DNA of 64,000 nt from Ooceraea biroi. Lineage: Eukaryota; Arthropoda; Insecta; Hymenoptera; Formicidae. Both the position numbers and the translations under genes were made by a program. Under the pieces are notes generated by a model. That model was not told where the DNA came from. It saw nothing but the letters and a program-made list of their open reading frames with translations, and made no database searches. The stretch spans positions 12,850,874 through 12,914,873 of the forward strand of contig NC_039512.1 of NCBI RefSeq assembly GCF_003672135.1. The letters are read 5' to 3'. Below, piece by piece: positions 53,001 to 64,000 of the stretch. How positions within the stretch are numbered: position 1 is the stretch's first letter; each line of letters begins with the position of its first letter.

Positions 53001-55784
53001 GTTTCCTGCATATTGAATTGCAAATAGTTCAAGATGCCTCACGCAAGTCTCTCTGTCCACATGCAGTTTAAGTTCTCTTTAAAGTTAGGTCCGATTAAGC
53101 GGTAAAATATCCCTGGTATTAAAATAATAAGGCCATGGGGTAAAGGGGAACTATAAATGTCAGGACTTTGTCAGTGAAATGTAGGTAACTGTCTTCGATC
53201 ACGTCCTTCGCCACTTTTTTCGAAGTAGCCATTTTATTATGCAGCACCGCGAAACCGCAACCGATGTTGCGCTGGTAACAGATTGCGATTAACGGACTCC
53301 ATTGACAATGAATCTTCATAATGCGTATCTAAATATCACAGTTGCCCAACCCATAACTTTCAATACTCGCCAAACCCACATTCTTCTCGTTTAAATAAAA
53401 TGTCAAAAACTGTCATCTCAGAAGGACGTTCTAATTTTGGCACATTTAAATATACAAGTCACAATACTCAATATAACTTTAAATCATATTATTCTCTGTT
53501 CAGGATATAAATTTTCAATATATAAATATATATAAAAATTATTTTATAATATATAAGTTTCTCATAAAATTAAAATATATGTTATATGTATTACAAAATA
53601 TATTAATTTTTAATTAACACTTTTAATTCTTTCATTGAAAACAATAGATTTCTCGTTGCTTGCATTCTTTGCATTTACAATAAAGATAAAATCTTGTAGC
53701 TTCAGAAGAAGAAAAAAAATTAAAGAAACGAAATATGTAATTTGAATGCTGTTGAAATTTTATAAAAGCTGAATATGGGAATTCATCGATATAGAAAATT
53801 AATTAGGATATTCAATTTTTATCTTGAGCGCTTGTACGTGTCGGCACGCTAAGAATAAGAACTTTATCTTACGTGTGAATGATACATGTAAATGTGAATG
53901 ATTCGTGACAACAAATGTCCAAACGTAACTCATGTTATCTGACATCGCATCTGATACCTGATCAGTCGAAATGAAACGACTGTCATTTTGACAATAAGCT
54001 CTTCCATCAAAGAAGATAAGCATCTACTTTGTAACCAGCAATTATCAGTGAAAGGCCCAATCAAACAATTATTTACATACATGCGGCATTTTCGCACGTC
54101 ATGTAACAATTTGTGCGCGTATTATATTGTTGCACATTACTTGTTGGTAAATTTCAATTAAAAAAATAAATATCAAGTCTCTGAAGTAGATGAATCATTA
54201 CATGTGGATGCGAAGGTCTTACGCTCGATTTTAATTCGGAACATGCAAAATTCGATTCGAACTACCGGGCAGATACTTGCGAAATGTTCGTGCCATTCCA
54301 TAGAAAGTCTGGCAATGATTGACGACTACCGGCCGCTATAGTTATCTTGCAACTGCATCAGAAATTATCTTCGGATGCGATCTGTTTTGTTATTTGCAAA
54401 TCTGAAATACAACGTGCGCGTTTTCGATATTCGCTACGAAGTGCTACTTATCAAGAGTGATAGTATTCAAAATTTTATATACACGATATTGACATACAAT
54501 AATATTATTATAGCAATATCACAAAAAAATGAATTTGATGTGTGTTATATTATTAAATACACAATGTTTTAAGTTATATTATTATATATACATTATAACA
54601 TGATATATTATACATAATATATTTTATGTAGTATATTTCATGACCGTGTGCATGATTTGGAATATCCATGCGGTGAATTAAAGAAGAATTAATGAAGAAA
54701 TAAGGAAATTTAATAAAGATCATTAATGAAGAAATTGAAAGTCAACGTTTGTCATGATTGTCAAACTTGTGTTATCACGTACAATATCGCACGTACGATA
54801 TTGCCGTAACGTTGTGGCATTGAAAGAGTTATGAATGAAATGTAGTGCACAGCATTCTGCTTGAGAGCCGAGATCAATGGAAGTCTTGGGGATAACAAGT
54901 CACGAGTTGAATGCAGCTATCATCGACTGGTAATCAACGTCACTTTCTATTATATACTATTACGGTGTAAACATTATTATACGTAATAATTGATAATAAC
55001 AGTAATAATGGTCACTATTGTCATAAGGAACTTTTATGATGTATTTTGTGTACAACTTACGCGTTTCCGTGTGACACATGACAGCACGTGTCATTTAATC
55101 ATGTGGTTTTAAATGATAAGTATTTCCTTTTAAATAAGATTATTTTCTTTTGCAATTCTTTTCTTACGATAACAAAAGTCTAGTACGAAATTACTTAGAC
55201 AATAAAATGCACGGTTAATTTGCAAGAAAAGCAGTAAAATATGAAATAATTTAAAACATTGAACATCTTTTAACAGAATTTAACAAAATGATAATATATG
55301 TCCACATTAATTGTTTATCAAATTTTGATTTTGAATGCTGAATATTAAAATTGATGTACAGTGATATTAATAACATAAAATAATAATTAACCACTAAATA
55401 ATAAATAATAAATAATAAATAATAAAAAAGTAGACTTCGTTTTAAAATTTCATTTCATTAATAATAAATTATTTTTTGTACTTTTATAAAAATTTTAATC
55501 AATTATAGTGCAATTGAAAGATTGAAAATGAGCTTTCACAGAGAAGAAAAATAAAATAAAATATGTGTAAAAACAACATATTAAAATAATATTTAATGTC
55601 ACAAAATTTAAAACAAAAACCTTCTTTTCAAATAATAACTGCAGAATATACATTCTTTTACACAAACGGCGAGCAATTTCATGCAAGCTCATTGATTTTC
55701 TAAGATCCGCGACGGATGCAAGAAAAAGGGGATGCAGAAAAGACGTACCAAGATGAAGAAGATCGGAGTGGCACGCCACAGCAT
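41039..55784 (-). CDS. Secreted cuticular protein: chitin-binding (RR) domain plus giant collagen-like repeat
   Basis: Five minus-strand exons join in frame to 2030 residues: 55784-55749, 48275-48152, 47272-46931, 46858-42623 and 42393-41039. Exons 1-2 give a signal peptide (MLWRATPIFFILVIATS). Residues about 54-107 match the Rebers-Riddiford chitin-binding pattern (YKYGYDVNPNGQFHHE, RGPDGVTYGCYGYID, FYVSDGWGYRVV). A His/Asp-rich stretch (HKHEHHEHDDNHDHHEHH) follows. Exon 4 encodes about 1410 residues of Gly-X-Pro triplets in roughly 30 tandem units. Exon 5 starts with Gly/Pro sequence, then a polar Ser/Tyr/Asn region, then a C-terminal block with Cys pairs (ACPCYL, FVPYCPG, ACDACG), ending with basic RRRSKARRAE. 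Intron 2 uses a GC donor (CAG|GCAAGT); the next GT would shift the frame to a stop. Most likely an extracellular, chitin-associated matrix protein. The exon 1 link spans 7.5 kb and rests on phase, signal-peptide continuity and promoter position. Confidence 0.8.
42640..46775 (-). repeat. Coding minisatellite, 135/144-bp units, about 30 copies
   Basis: The unit encodes 45 residues (15 triplets): GYP, GTP x4, GTS, GKP, SYP, GYP, GTP, GIP, GTP x2, GLP, PQP; a longer form has one more triplet (48 residues). Some 20 units from about residue 200 onward are nearly identical in DNA, while those nearer the 3' end of the gene (42.6-43.9 kb) and the first unit are diverged. The period of three is never broken. 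Gly is replaced only at fixed places (SYP, PQP/PHP), so any triple helix would be interrupted regularly. Confidence 0.9.
47425..48067. mobile_element. 643-bp terminal-inverted-repeat element in intron 2 of the collagen-repeat gene
   Basis: Left end ACAGGTTATCCCAGACTTAC and right end (reverse complement ACAGGGTGTCCCAGTCTTAC) match over about 23 bases with four differences. TATA sequence flanks both sides, consistent with a TA target as used by Tc1/mariner-type elements. No transposase frame is intact, so it is a non-autonomous copy. The interior is GC-richer than the surrounding intron. Confidence 0.7.
48276..55748. other. 7.5-kb intron 1 of the collagen-repeat gene
   Basis: No supported gene lies in it on either strand. 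Short frames at about 50.2-50.6, 51.25-51.5 and 52.6-53.3 kb show no recognisable domain. An inverted repeat at 49583-49664 and AT-rich low-complexity tracts were seen. A segment near 52190-52275 starting GTGTCCCAGACCTAG resembles the end of the TIR element at 47425 but is not paired. Confidence 0.5.
49583..49664. repeat. 17-bp inverted repeat with 48-base spacer
   Basis: AACATCTTCATCTCATT and its exact reverse complement AATGAGATGAAGATGTT lie 48 bases apart, directly after a (CT)n run. It may be a small foldback element. Confidence 0.6.
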
Positions 55785-55894
55785 TTTGACACTGAATCCT
55801 TTTTCAGCAGGGCATCGTCCGCCAGCGAACCTCCAAAACGAAGACGATGATCCTCGTAGATAATCGCACGCAACCGCGCCGTTCGAACTGAAAG

Positions 55895-55929
55895 ACTGAA
55901 CAAGTCGCTGGCTGAAAAAGGCTTTTATA
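55895..55929 (-). promoter_or_regulatory. TATA box and initiator of the collagen-repeat gene
   Basis: On the minus strand TATAAAAG occupies 55929-55922 and the arthropod initiator TCAGT occupies 55899-55895, the standard spacing of about 30 bases. Transcription should begin near 55897, leaving about 113 bases of 5' untranslated sequence before the ATG at 55784. This strongly supports exon 1 of the gene being here. Confidence 0.7.
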
Positions 55930-58900
55930 CAGGGTGGGGATCGCCAATCCCCCGACGAGTCCCATCTTCGCTCGCATCTTCTCTTTTTTTCTATTCTTCT
56001 GGTTTCGACTCCTCGAATATTACTTCTGTGCCCTCTTCCTCCCCTTTCCGCTCTCTCCTTCTTCGCCTAAAACGTGATTTTTCTGAATCATTGATGGTTA
56101 CAATTAATTAGACGACATATCAATTAATTATTAATATTTACAGATATCACACATCTGCAGTATTCATAACAGCAATGAAGCCTAATGGTGATTGCTTAAT
56201 TTACATGATTGATTAATTAATGGTCATTTCAGGTGAGACTTCAATAATTGATAAGTCATCATAAAAGTCGACTACTATATCTTTCTTTTTTTCAAGCTGA
56301 TCTCGGTGAATCAGAGGTCCTGATTCACGGCATTTGGTACGTGCGAGCAAGGCTACTGAAGAATGATCTTTGAGATGACGACATGCCACATAAATGGTAA
56401 CGGTTGATGGTACTCACACATAGACATTAATTGTTTAGAGAGATACAAGCATACTGTAAATTAGTAAATAAACAAGCATACCGTAAAATAATTTTAAGAC
56501 GAAGCGACTTCTTTATGAGAATTTGTTATATGTCACTCACATAAGAGTCACATATTAATTATTATCTCTCGATATACATTTTGCAAATGTTGTAACAATA
56601 ACAAACTTTGATTATCTTTGGTGTAATTATCAAATAAAGTAAAAAATCTGGTATTGAGATTGATTTATGTAGATTCTTAATGATTGTCAATTATTTACTT
56701 TATTTTACTATTTATTAAATTAATTATTTACTAGAAAAGGATGTTTATCTATTAAGTAATAAAATTTAGTAACATGTTAATATATTTATAGTTAATATAT
56801 TTTTCCTGTTAATATATTTTTTATATAATCTCTCAATCTTAGAAATTTGCTTTTAATAGATCTATTGTATGTTACGCGCTTATCTGCTTGAAAATAACTT
56901 TCTTCTTCTCGAAATCGATGTGTTTTGTCATTGTTAATGAAGCAATAGGTATAAGTGCCGCGGGGATCACTTTCGTTCTCATCGCCGAGCTCTCGGAGGG
57001 GCGAAGGATAGATTAGAATTAAAATGACAACACGCAAATCTGATACGAAATGCGGATGCGATTGCCGTTAAACCTCAGCTTTACTCGGCCACACAATATT
57101 CATAAATGCGGTATTACAAAAATTATTTCTAAGAAGATTTAAAAAAAAGTTTAAATATTCCTTTGATCTTTCAATATGACAACTGTGTCGTACAATTGAT
57201 CATATTATTTTCTTCCTCAAGTAAAACGTGCGTTTATCGATTGGAAGTAACACCCTGTTTGGAGACACTGCTTTGTGTGCAACAAGAATTCTTTCCGAGA
57301 AATATAAAGTTCCTTTTATCGGATTTAACCGTTCTCGGCGGGGGAGTTTCCTTACTTTATCTGTAAATAATCTTCCAACTGATCCAGTCTGCACCGAATA
57401 CAAAAGCAATAAAGGAAGTGCAGTAATGAATGCTTTAAAAGGATATGTGCAAACGTTTTTATTCATACAAGTCTGAAATTTCTAGAAAAGCAGTTTCTAC
57501 TATTTATCTTTTATACTCAATTGCGGTATTCTAATATAAATTTGTTCTAAAATTAAATTAACACTAAAAGATCGTGAAAAATAAGATCTCGAATAAAATG
57601 TGGCCTTTAAGAGAATGGTAAAAATTAACATGTAAATTGTACATTAAAACATTCCGATTCCGGTTTTTTCGGATTCCTTTCATTAATAATCATTAATAAA
57701 ACGTTTTGAAAAACTTTTCCCTCTCCCTCTCCATGTTCATTTCTTGAAATAAAAATAGTTGCCTAACAATACTAGGAAATAAGTTTGATTAAGTTAAAAG
57801 AACTAATTTAGCTGATGCATTAGGACCGTTTTTTGAGATACGCAAAGTTTTCCCTTACTCAAAATTCTTTTAGAGATTTAGGCTTCTCGTTTCGAAATCG
57901 CATTCCTTATCGATATTTATTTAAGTTTTGAAACATCTGCCTGTTTTTTATGTCCGCATCTAGTGAATCTAACATCAATATTTGCTGACGCTGCCGAAAG
58001 AGTAGGATGTTGTAGGATCTTAAATGAAGTTACTTAAACGGAAGATGAGAGAGTTTGGACACGTTTCTGGAAGCGAATTTATTCATTTCAACAATCGATG
58101 ATAGATTTACGAAGAAGCCAAGTAAGGACAGAACGAGAAACCGATAAGAGCGCAGAATGCGATCCATGTTATCGGCTTGATAAACATACAAAATGATTTA
58201 TATTTGTGGAGTCGCAATTAACCCCATTCAAGAAAAGAGCGAAGAACATAATTTAGGCTGTACATATGCATTACGTAAACGCAACAACGCCATATTTTTC
58301 AACTATTTTTTTATTTTATAACAATAAGATATAGGAAAATAAATAAAACTTACGACATCGGTTGATCGTCCATTTAATAATGATATAGAACACGAGTCAA
58401 TTTCCTAAATCAAGTGAGATCTTAAATTTTTATGACACGCGTGACGAGATATTTTTGGCCGACACCCATTTTCGGATGAATTGTGCAAAGTTTTAAACTG
58501 CAGGATGATGCAAGTTGTGGTTCCTGTTAGCATAATTTGGTTACAGATGATATCAACAATATACAAAATTTTCCAAACTTGCTGACAATGAGATATTTCT
58601 CATCGAGTTGGAGTAGATCAGGGTTTTGGCCAACACTATCATTGATTATAACGCTTCTTTTCAGACTAACTAAGATGAAAGGTTTGAATTACAAAACTTC
58701 GTTGAAATAAAAGTTGTTTAAATGTGAAAGAAGGATTAAGACTTCACTCTCAATTTAAAGATTGCAGCTTGTTTCTCTAAAACGACCCTCTTTTAAAATA
58801 TACATAATTTTAAACATGAACTAATTTGCTTTAATTTGACCTAAATTGTTAAATTTGAAGTATCTTGTATAAGGAGTACGGTATAAGAAGGACATTGAAA

Positions 58901-61374
58901 ATTCTCACAAAAGTTTTTAGCCATGCTAGTTGCCATTCCGGCAACAGCCGTGCGTTTTGAATGCCGTTGGCGTAAGACAGTTCCTCACGATGTCAGTGAA
59001 TTGATATGAATATTTACGTGTCGTTTAGAGTCCGTACACTCGTTGCTCACCGTATTTTTGCTGCAGATATGTGGGACTTACGTAAAGTCGCGCGCACAAC
59101 GGACGATAGCGTAGATTAAACACGATTAAATTACATTATCATCATCGCATCATGCCAGATTTCATTTACAATCTACAGCATGTGACGCCAAAATAAATTG
59201 AAATTCAATCGAGCTAGCTTAATTCGCATCGCGAGGTATCCCAATGTTTGTGAGAGCCGCTTGAAAGGGAGCTCACGTAGGTGAGGGAACGGCGAACGAG
59301 GAAATTTGGTGGCATGCTCCGATTCTGACCCGGAAATTCTTACGAGTAAAGCCAGGTGACGTCACGTCGCCGGTCGAGGTTCTGCCTCGAATTTTTCAAG
59401 CATTGGTCCATCGGGTCTGCATTCGAAACTAGGGTTTCACTGCGTTTTTGCTTGAAATATCGCGTATAATGGCGCGATAACGTGCGTAACTGCCTCGTCT
59501 CTCCCTCCTCGCTGACTCTCGGCTATATTAACATTTAAGATAAATTACAGAAGTGGACTTTCGGGATAAAAAACGCGATACATAATTCACCTCCAGTTTG
59601 TTGAACCTAGAAACGTCTTTAGCATCAACACCTTGCTTTCGAGATATCGAGCATACTCTTCAATATTGAAGAAGCTACTTGTAATTCGAAAACACAATCG
59701 TTTTTAATCTTAAACATTGGTATTATCTTCTTCACAGTGGTTCTGAGTACCATACATGCTCAATTCTTCTGGAATAAATAAATTAAACGACGAGTAACGT
59801 TCCGCTATTTATCTTCACGCTTGAAGCCTAATTCACGAGTGACCTTTCATATTCACTTGCTCGTAACTCAAACGCTGTTGATGTTCGACATTTTGATGTC
59901 GGAATTCTCTTCTGTCCTTTACCTCATTTTATTATACTCAACAGATCAATAAAAGGGATATACCTTACGCGTTTAAACTTCAAAGCGTGAAAAGAGGAAA
60001 GAGAAGAAAGAATCGTAGAAAGATGTGAAAGCGCAAAGGTACACGCTTGCTTGGCCCATCCCGGATTACGCAAACGCTTCTGATGTCTGCATTAATTCAT
60101 CCTAAACGCTCGGATGCCGGAAGTGTATCGGAATTTATCGACACCCACGGAGAAAAATCTGGGAGTTGTCGCGACGAGCTGCTGATGTGCTAATAAATGG
60201 CTGGAATCTATTTCGCATGCCACATCGCAGATAAATTTTATAGCCCGGAGAAAGTACTCGCGCCGTCTGTCCGTTCTAACTTTCTGCGTTTAAAACAAAA
60301 TAGATGTGACGTTCTTTGCTTTGCGTTGCTTTGGTTCATAGAAAAGAAGAAAGAAAATATGTTGGTGCAGAAGATATGTCAAGAACGTATGGCGTGTTTA
60401 TCATCTTGATTCACATGCTCAATCCTTATTTTCAACATAGAGCTTTCCTCTCCTTTGGGAGATGATTAAAGATCCCAAGTTAAAAATATCAAAAGACAAC
60501 GCCAACTTTATCTGAACCTTAAGCTTCGTGTTGTCAGTTTTGAAGATAACCAACGTTAAAAATCTCGCAAAGTTGTCGACAGGACTGGACATACAGAAGA
60601 CTCTGTACGCGCAGGATTCTAAAAATAGACTTTCCTCCTTGCGAGGTAAAGGAACGGATAAGTTGGACCATGAGGCATTAACATATGGAACGATCTCAGT
60701 GAGATGAGCTAGATAGCTCATCTCAAGCAAAAGCCTTAATAACTCTATTGCCATATTAGTTAAGTTATCTGGACGATCTCGTGGATTCCGGTTGTGAACA
60801 ATTTTCAAGGATCCCTTTAACGAGAGGCAAAGAAGACAAGGACAAGATGGCTGTCACAGATATCAGTCATGCTGCAGCAAATCATTCGAATTTCAGTATC
60901 ACTAGTGCCAAGTGTCAGTGGATCAGCCGATATTTTGTGTATCTAAATTCTCGCGAATTAGCATAACACAACATGGACACGAAGGTGTCGCCGGGTCGTC
61001 TTTTATCTCTGAAGATTTATGTCTGGCGAGATCACGCACCGCCATGAAAGGAGGCGCGTGGGTTTATCTTGCGTGAGCCCGGGCGCTGCAGTTAAATCAT
61101 TGTCTTTGCGCGAGAAGGTTAAGGACCCAGACCATTAGGGTGGACAAACCGGTTTGGGTATTCTTCGTAACGTAGAATCGTTTCAGGAAGCCCGCAAACG
61201 TCTTTTAGCTGATGATCCTCCCATCGTTAACTTCATCTCTCGCTAGATTTGTATGATTAAGTGCCGGCTGTGTCATGTATAATAATATATTGTAAATAGA
61301 AAAATACATTGCTGCATCCCTAGTAAGTCTTTGTATTTTCTTACATTTATGGCCAATTAAGATCATGAGAATGA

Positions 61375-61781
61375 TCAGATCAAAATCGCCTCTCGTGTGA
61401 CAAGCTGCTGAGAAATAGATGAAGTCATGAGAACAAATTCAGTAAGACAGATCACTTCGTTCCCACTGCGATCAGGGCACGTAAGGACATATAAGACCGT
61501 CCGATCGAATTCATTATGGATCGAGTACATTCGCTCCGCATTTGAGCAACGCGATGATTGCCGACACATAGTCCGATGTGGGTTACTGCCACAATGACCA
61601 CATTCTGTGAGTCGAAGATTCTCTCCCTTTTTTCTGTGCATTTTCCGTACATCCTTTTAAGGACTTTCTGCAAGGACTCCGCAGAAAAGTTTTCTTCAAA
61701 AGCATTCCATCCGGATGACTGACTGGGTTTCGTGTTATTTGCTACTTCAAAGTACAACGGTGTTCTACTTCTCTTGCACAA
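61375..61781 (-). pseudogene. Possible degenerate ankyrin-like sequence
   Basis: Minus-strand frames here contain scattered ankyrin-like strings: TPLYFEVANN in one frame, AIIALLKCGANV in a second and RTVLYVL in a third. They fall in the order and spacing of ankyrin repeats but need frame changes and run into stops. That suggests a decayed ankyrin gene fragment; chance resemblance is possible. Confidence 0.3.
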
Positions 61782-62437
61782 GATCTGTATCCAGTATTTC
61801 TGTATCCAGTATTTTTTAGATTCAAAAAATTAACTTATAAAGATTAAAGAAAAAGAATGTTTAATTCCTCGTTTCAGTTATATATTTTATACATAATACT
61901 TTATTTCTGTTTTCTTTATACAAGACATGGATGAAAATATTACAGATTATTTTTTTCGATTACTAACGTCTTCTCAATAAATGTTACAATTAGAAGAAGC
62001 AGGAAGCTAGAACAAATAGAAATAACTGGAAAAATACTTATACATGAGATTAAAGTTAAAGCGCGGAAGCACGTACATATTTATATAAAATATAGAAATT
62101 GTAACATAAATTGTAGATGTTAAAATATTCCTGCATACAATTACGCACTTTACACTTGTATTACAATATCGAATTTCATTAAAGTTACAATAGGAATTGA
62201 ACAGGAGTGAAAGAAGACAGAAATCAGGGAGTAACAACAGCTACAATTAGAAGTTACGCATCTTGCTACACAAATAATTCCTGATTAGTATTACAAACTG
62301 CTAATTGCAATAAGAGGAAGATATATATATATATATATATATATAAAAGTAAAATATAAATATAATAAATATATCAGAAAATATATCTCATATAAAGAAT
62401 TATTATACTTAAAATATACCGCAAATTAGGAAGTATA

Positions 62438-62461
62438 TCATACATTACATGTAATGTATGA
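62438..62461. repeat. 24-bp perfect palindrome
   Basis: TCATACATTACATGTAATGTATGA reads the same on both strands, in an AT-rich tract next to a (TA)n run. It is likely low-complexity foldback sequence. (First half TCATACATTACA, second half its complement.). Confidence 0.5.
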
Positions 62462-63174
62462 TGTATATAACTAATTATTAATTTTTGTAAAAATAAAATA
62501 TATATAAAAAGATAAACATATTGCACATATTGCAATTCTTATTTACTCTAATATGATATACTTTTAATCTGTTTGTAAAGTCGCAAAATTATTGCAAAAT
62601 CATGAGTAACATAATTATCTATAATTTATTGTCTTTATTTTCTACAGCGTTTCTCTTCAGTAACAGATCTATTGGTGAAACTAATAAAACTTGATTTTCA
62701 GGGTCTCGAAACTCTGAGAAGTCGTTATCACACAGATATAAAATTTTCTTTTGTACATATTTTTAAGATGTAATTATGCAAATTAATATTATATCATTAT
62801 TAATTATGTTAATAATGATATAATAGTAATTAACTATGTTATTTAATTACGACAAAATACAGACGATTATTAAAAATGCACATACGTTTCCGTTAACGTT
62901 TTCGTTAATATATTATAATATATAATATATAAATGCCATACACATAAATGCCATTTATGTTAACAATCATTATATGTTTTTAATAAATAATAGTTTTAAT
63001 AGGCACACGTTATCTATTCTGCCAAATTTTTCTTGGCTGAAAAGAATTTACTATCGACTCTTTCAAGCTTCTATTAGCTTCAAACTCTTAAAAACGTATA
63101 GATTCAGCAGTTTCTACTTAGTACTTTACAATTCAACGTTTGACAGTTGCGATAGCGGCTTATTTACGGATTAT

Positions 63175-63816
63175 TTACAATTGTCGGTAGCCAAGGCAAA
63201 GAACAGCATACGCTAATAAAACTGCTATGGAATTTGGAAAACTGGAAGGCGCCGTGTTTCCTTTCCAGCAGATATCCAGCTTGCAACTTGAGGCCAGCTC
63301 GCCGAATTTACTCTTCAGGAACTGCCAGTCGCAGAGACCCACTTGGCAGCCTTCGTATCGCACTGGTTTCTCCGCCAAGTAAAACATCACTTTATTGCGA
63401 TCAGTGATGTCATTGCATCTGCAACGAGACCTTAAATTAGCATCTTTTGGTATTTAGAAATTTAGATATAATTTTTACGAGCGAATTCAGATCTTTGATT
63501 ATTTTGGATAATTTAATTGAAATAAATAAGAGCGGATGACGGTGAATGTTTTCTCCACAAGAAATTGGAGGGGGATAGTATGCAATTAAAGAAAGCGTGT
63601 ATTTACTTGTAAAACACTGCGACGAGATTCCCGGCGAAGGGTGATATCATAGATGTTCGCCATTGTCGCCTGGCCATGTCTTTAAAGTTGAAAGCAGCTA
63701 ATGGCATCGGATCCTCGTTTATGCCCATTGTAGTCAGAAGATTCTGCAGACTGATGACGTCACTAAAGTAAAAAATACCCGCAGGCTCATTTGATGTCTC
63801 GTCACGTGCTAGATTC
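63175..63816 (-). CDS. MINPP1-like histidine phosphatase, C-terminal two exons (partial)
   Basis: Multiple inositol polyphosphate phosphatases remove phosphates from inositol polyphosphates in the secretory pathway or outside the cell. Two exons are in the window, 63816-63607 and 63418-63175, joined by a phase-2 intron; the gene continues beyond the right edge. The encoded 150 residues match the family's end: MGINEDPMPLAAFNF, WRTSMISPFAGNLVAVFY, then CNDITDRNKVMFYLAEKP and CQVGLCDWQFLKSKFG. The tail has a small-residue site and a hydrophobic end (NSIAVLLAYAVLCLG), resembling a GPI-anchor signal. At the place where the family has the proton-donor motif HAE (FGHAETLLPLL in vertebrates) this protein reads FSDVISLQNLL, so His and Glu are both missing. 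The N-terminal RHG motif is outside the window. A related acid phosphatase is a weaker alternative. Confidence 0.75.
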
Positions 63817-63840
63817 CTGTAATTAAAATACGTATGAGTT

Positions 63841-63845
<5 letters not shown>

Positions 63846-63888
<43 letters not shown>
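63846..63888. repeat. (TA)n microsatellite
   Basis: About 20 uninterrupted TA units in the intron upstream of the phosphatase exon at 63816. Confidence 0.9.
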
Positions 63889-63893
<5 letters not shown>

Positions 63894-64000
63894 TATAGAA
63901 AATCATTTTAAAGAGTTAAAATATAAAAGAATTCAGAATATGCAAATTATGCTAATTAAACATTTTGTGTTCATTTGTCGGAATACTGTATTACTTCATT

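Larger units (their letters stand above)
55930..63174. other. Intergenic region without a supported gene
   Basis: Between the divergent promoter end of the collagen-repeat gene and the 3' end of the phosphatase gene. It holds pyrimidine-rich sequence near 55975-56070, AT-rich tracts, a (TA)n run near 62318-62345, a palindrome at 62438-62461, and a possible degenerate ankyrin-like stretch near 61.4-61.8 kb. No intact coding region was recognised; an open frame at 60419-60808 (minus) has no recognisable features. Confidence 0.5.

Noticed and set aside
52599..53319. Frames of 66-81 codons as a nested small gene
   Set aside because: No recognisable family; the minus-strand 53119-53319 frame ends in a hydrophobic stretch but has no other support.
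60419..60808. 129-codon minus-strand frame as a gene
   Set aside because: No signal peptide, domain or repeat recognised and no neighbouring exon found; kept only as a note.

Overview
The window reads as nuclear DNA of an insect, most likely a hymenopteran such as an ant. It is AT-rich and intron-rich, has canonical GT-AG introns and eukaryotic tRNA genes (one with an intron), and carries an insect cuticle-type chitin-binding protein and insect-type acid lipase. The species call is inference. Nothing bacterial, viral or CRISPR-like was found.

Six protein genes could be assembled by joining exons in a consistent reading frame. From left to right: (1) 8.6-19.2 kb, plus strand, a Diego/Diversin (ANKRD6)-type planar cell polarity protein of nine coding exons (756 codons); two tRNA genes, Arg-TCG and an intron-containing Leu-CAA, lie antisense in its 5.4 kb intron. 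(2) 20.4-24.1 kb, minus strand, a secreted acid lipase (lipase 3 type) of eight exons and 437 residues with a visible Ser-Asp-His triad. (3) 29.3-32.7 kb, plus strand, ANKRD13C, nine exons, 447 residues. (4) 36.7-39.3 kb, plus strand, a secreted Gly/Tyr-rich structural protein, four exons, 237 residues. (5) 41.0-55.8 kb, minus strand, a very large (2030 residue) secreted protein: signal peptide, Rebers-Riddiford-type chitin-binding domain, His-rich stretch, about 1400 residues of Gly-X-Pro collagen-like minisatellite, then a Cys-bearing C-terminal domain. Its signal-peptide exon sits 7.5 kb upstream behind a TATA box and initiator. (6) 63.2-63.8 kb, minus strand, the last two exons of a MINPP1-like histidine phosphatase that runs off the right edge and appears to have lost its HAE proton-donor motif.

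Genes 4 and 5 are convergent neighbours and both encode secreted, low-complexity structural proteins, suggesting a small cuticle/extracellular-matrix locus. The rest are unrelated housekeeping or metabolic genes. Long gaps (1-8.6, 24.3-28.8, 32.7-36.6, 48.3-55.7 and 56-63 kb) hold AT-rich sequence, short inverted-repeat elements and a few transposon tails, with no coding region I can defend.

The item most worth pursuing is the chitin-binding/collagen-repeat fusion protein, including its GC-AG intron that hosts an inverted-repeat transposon and its homogenised 135/144 bp coding repeat.
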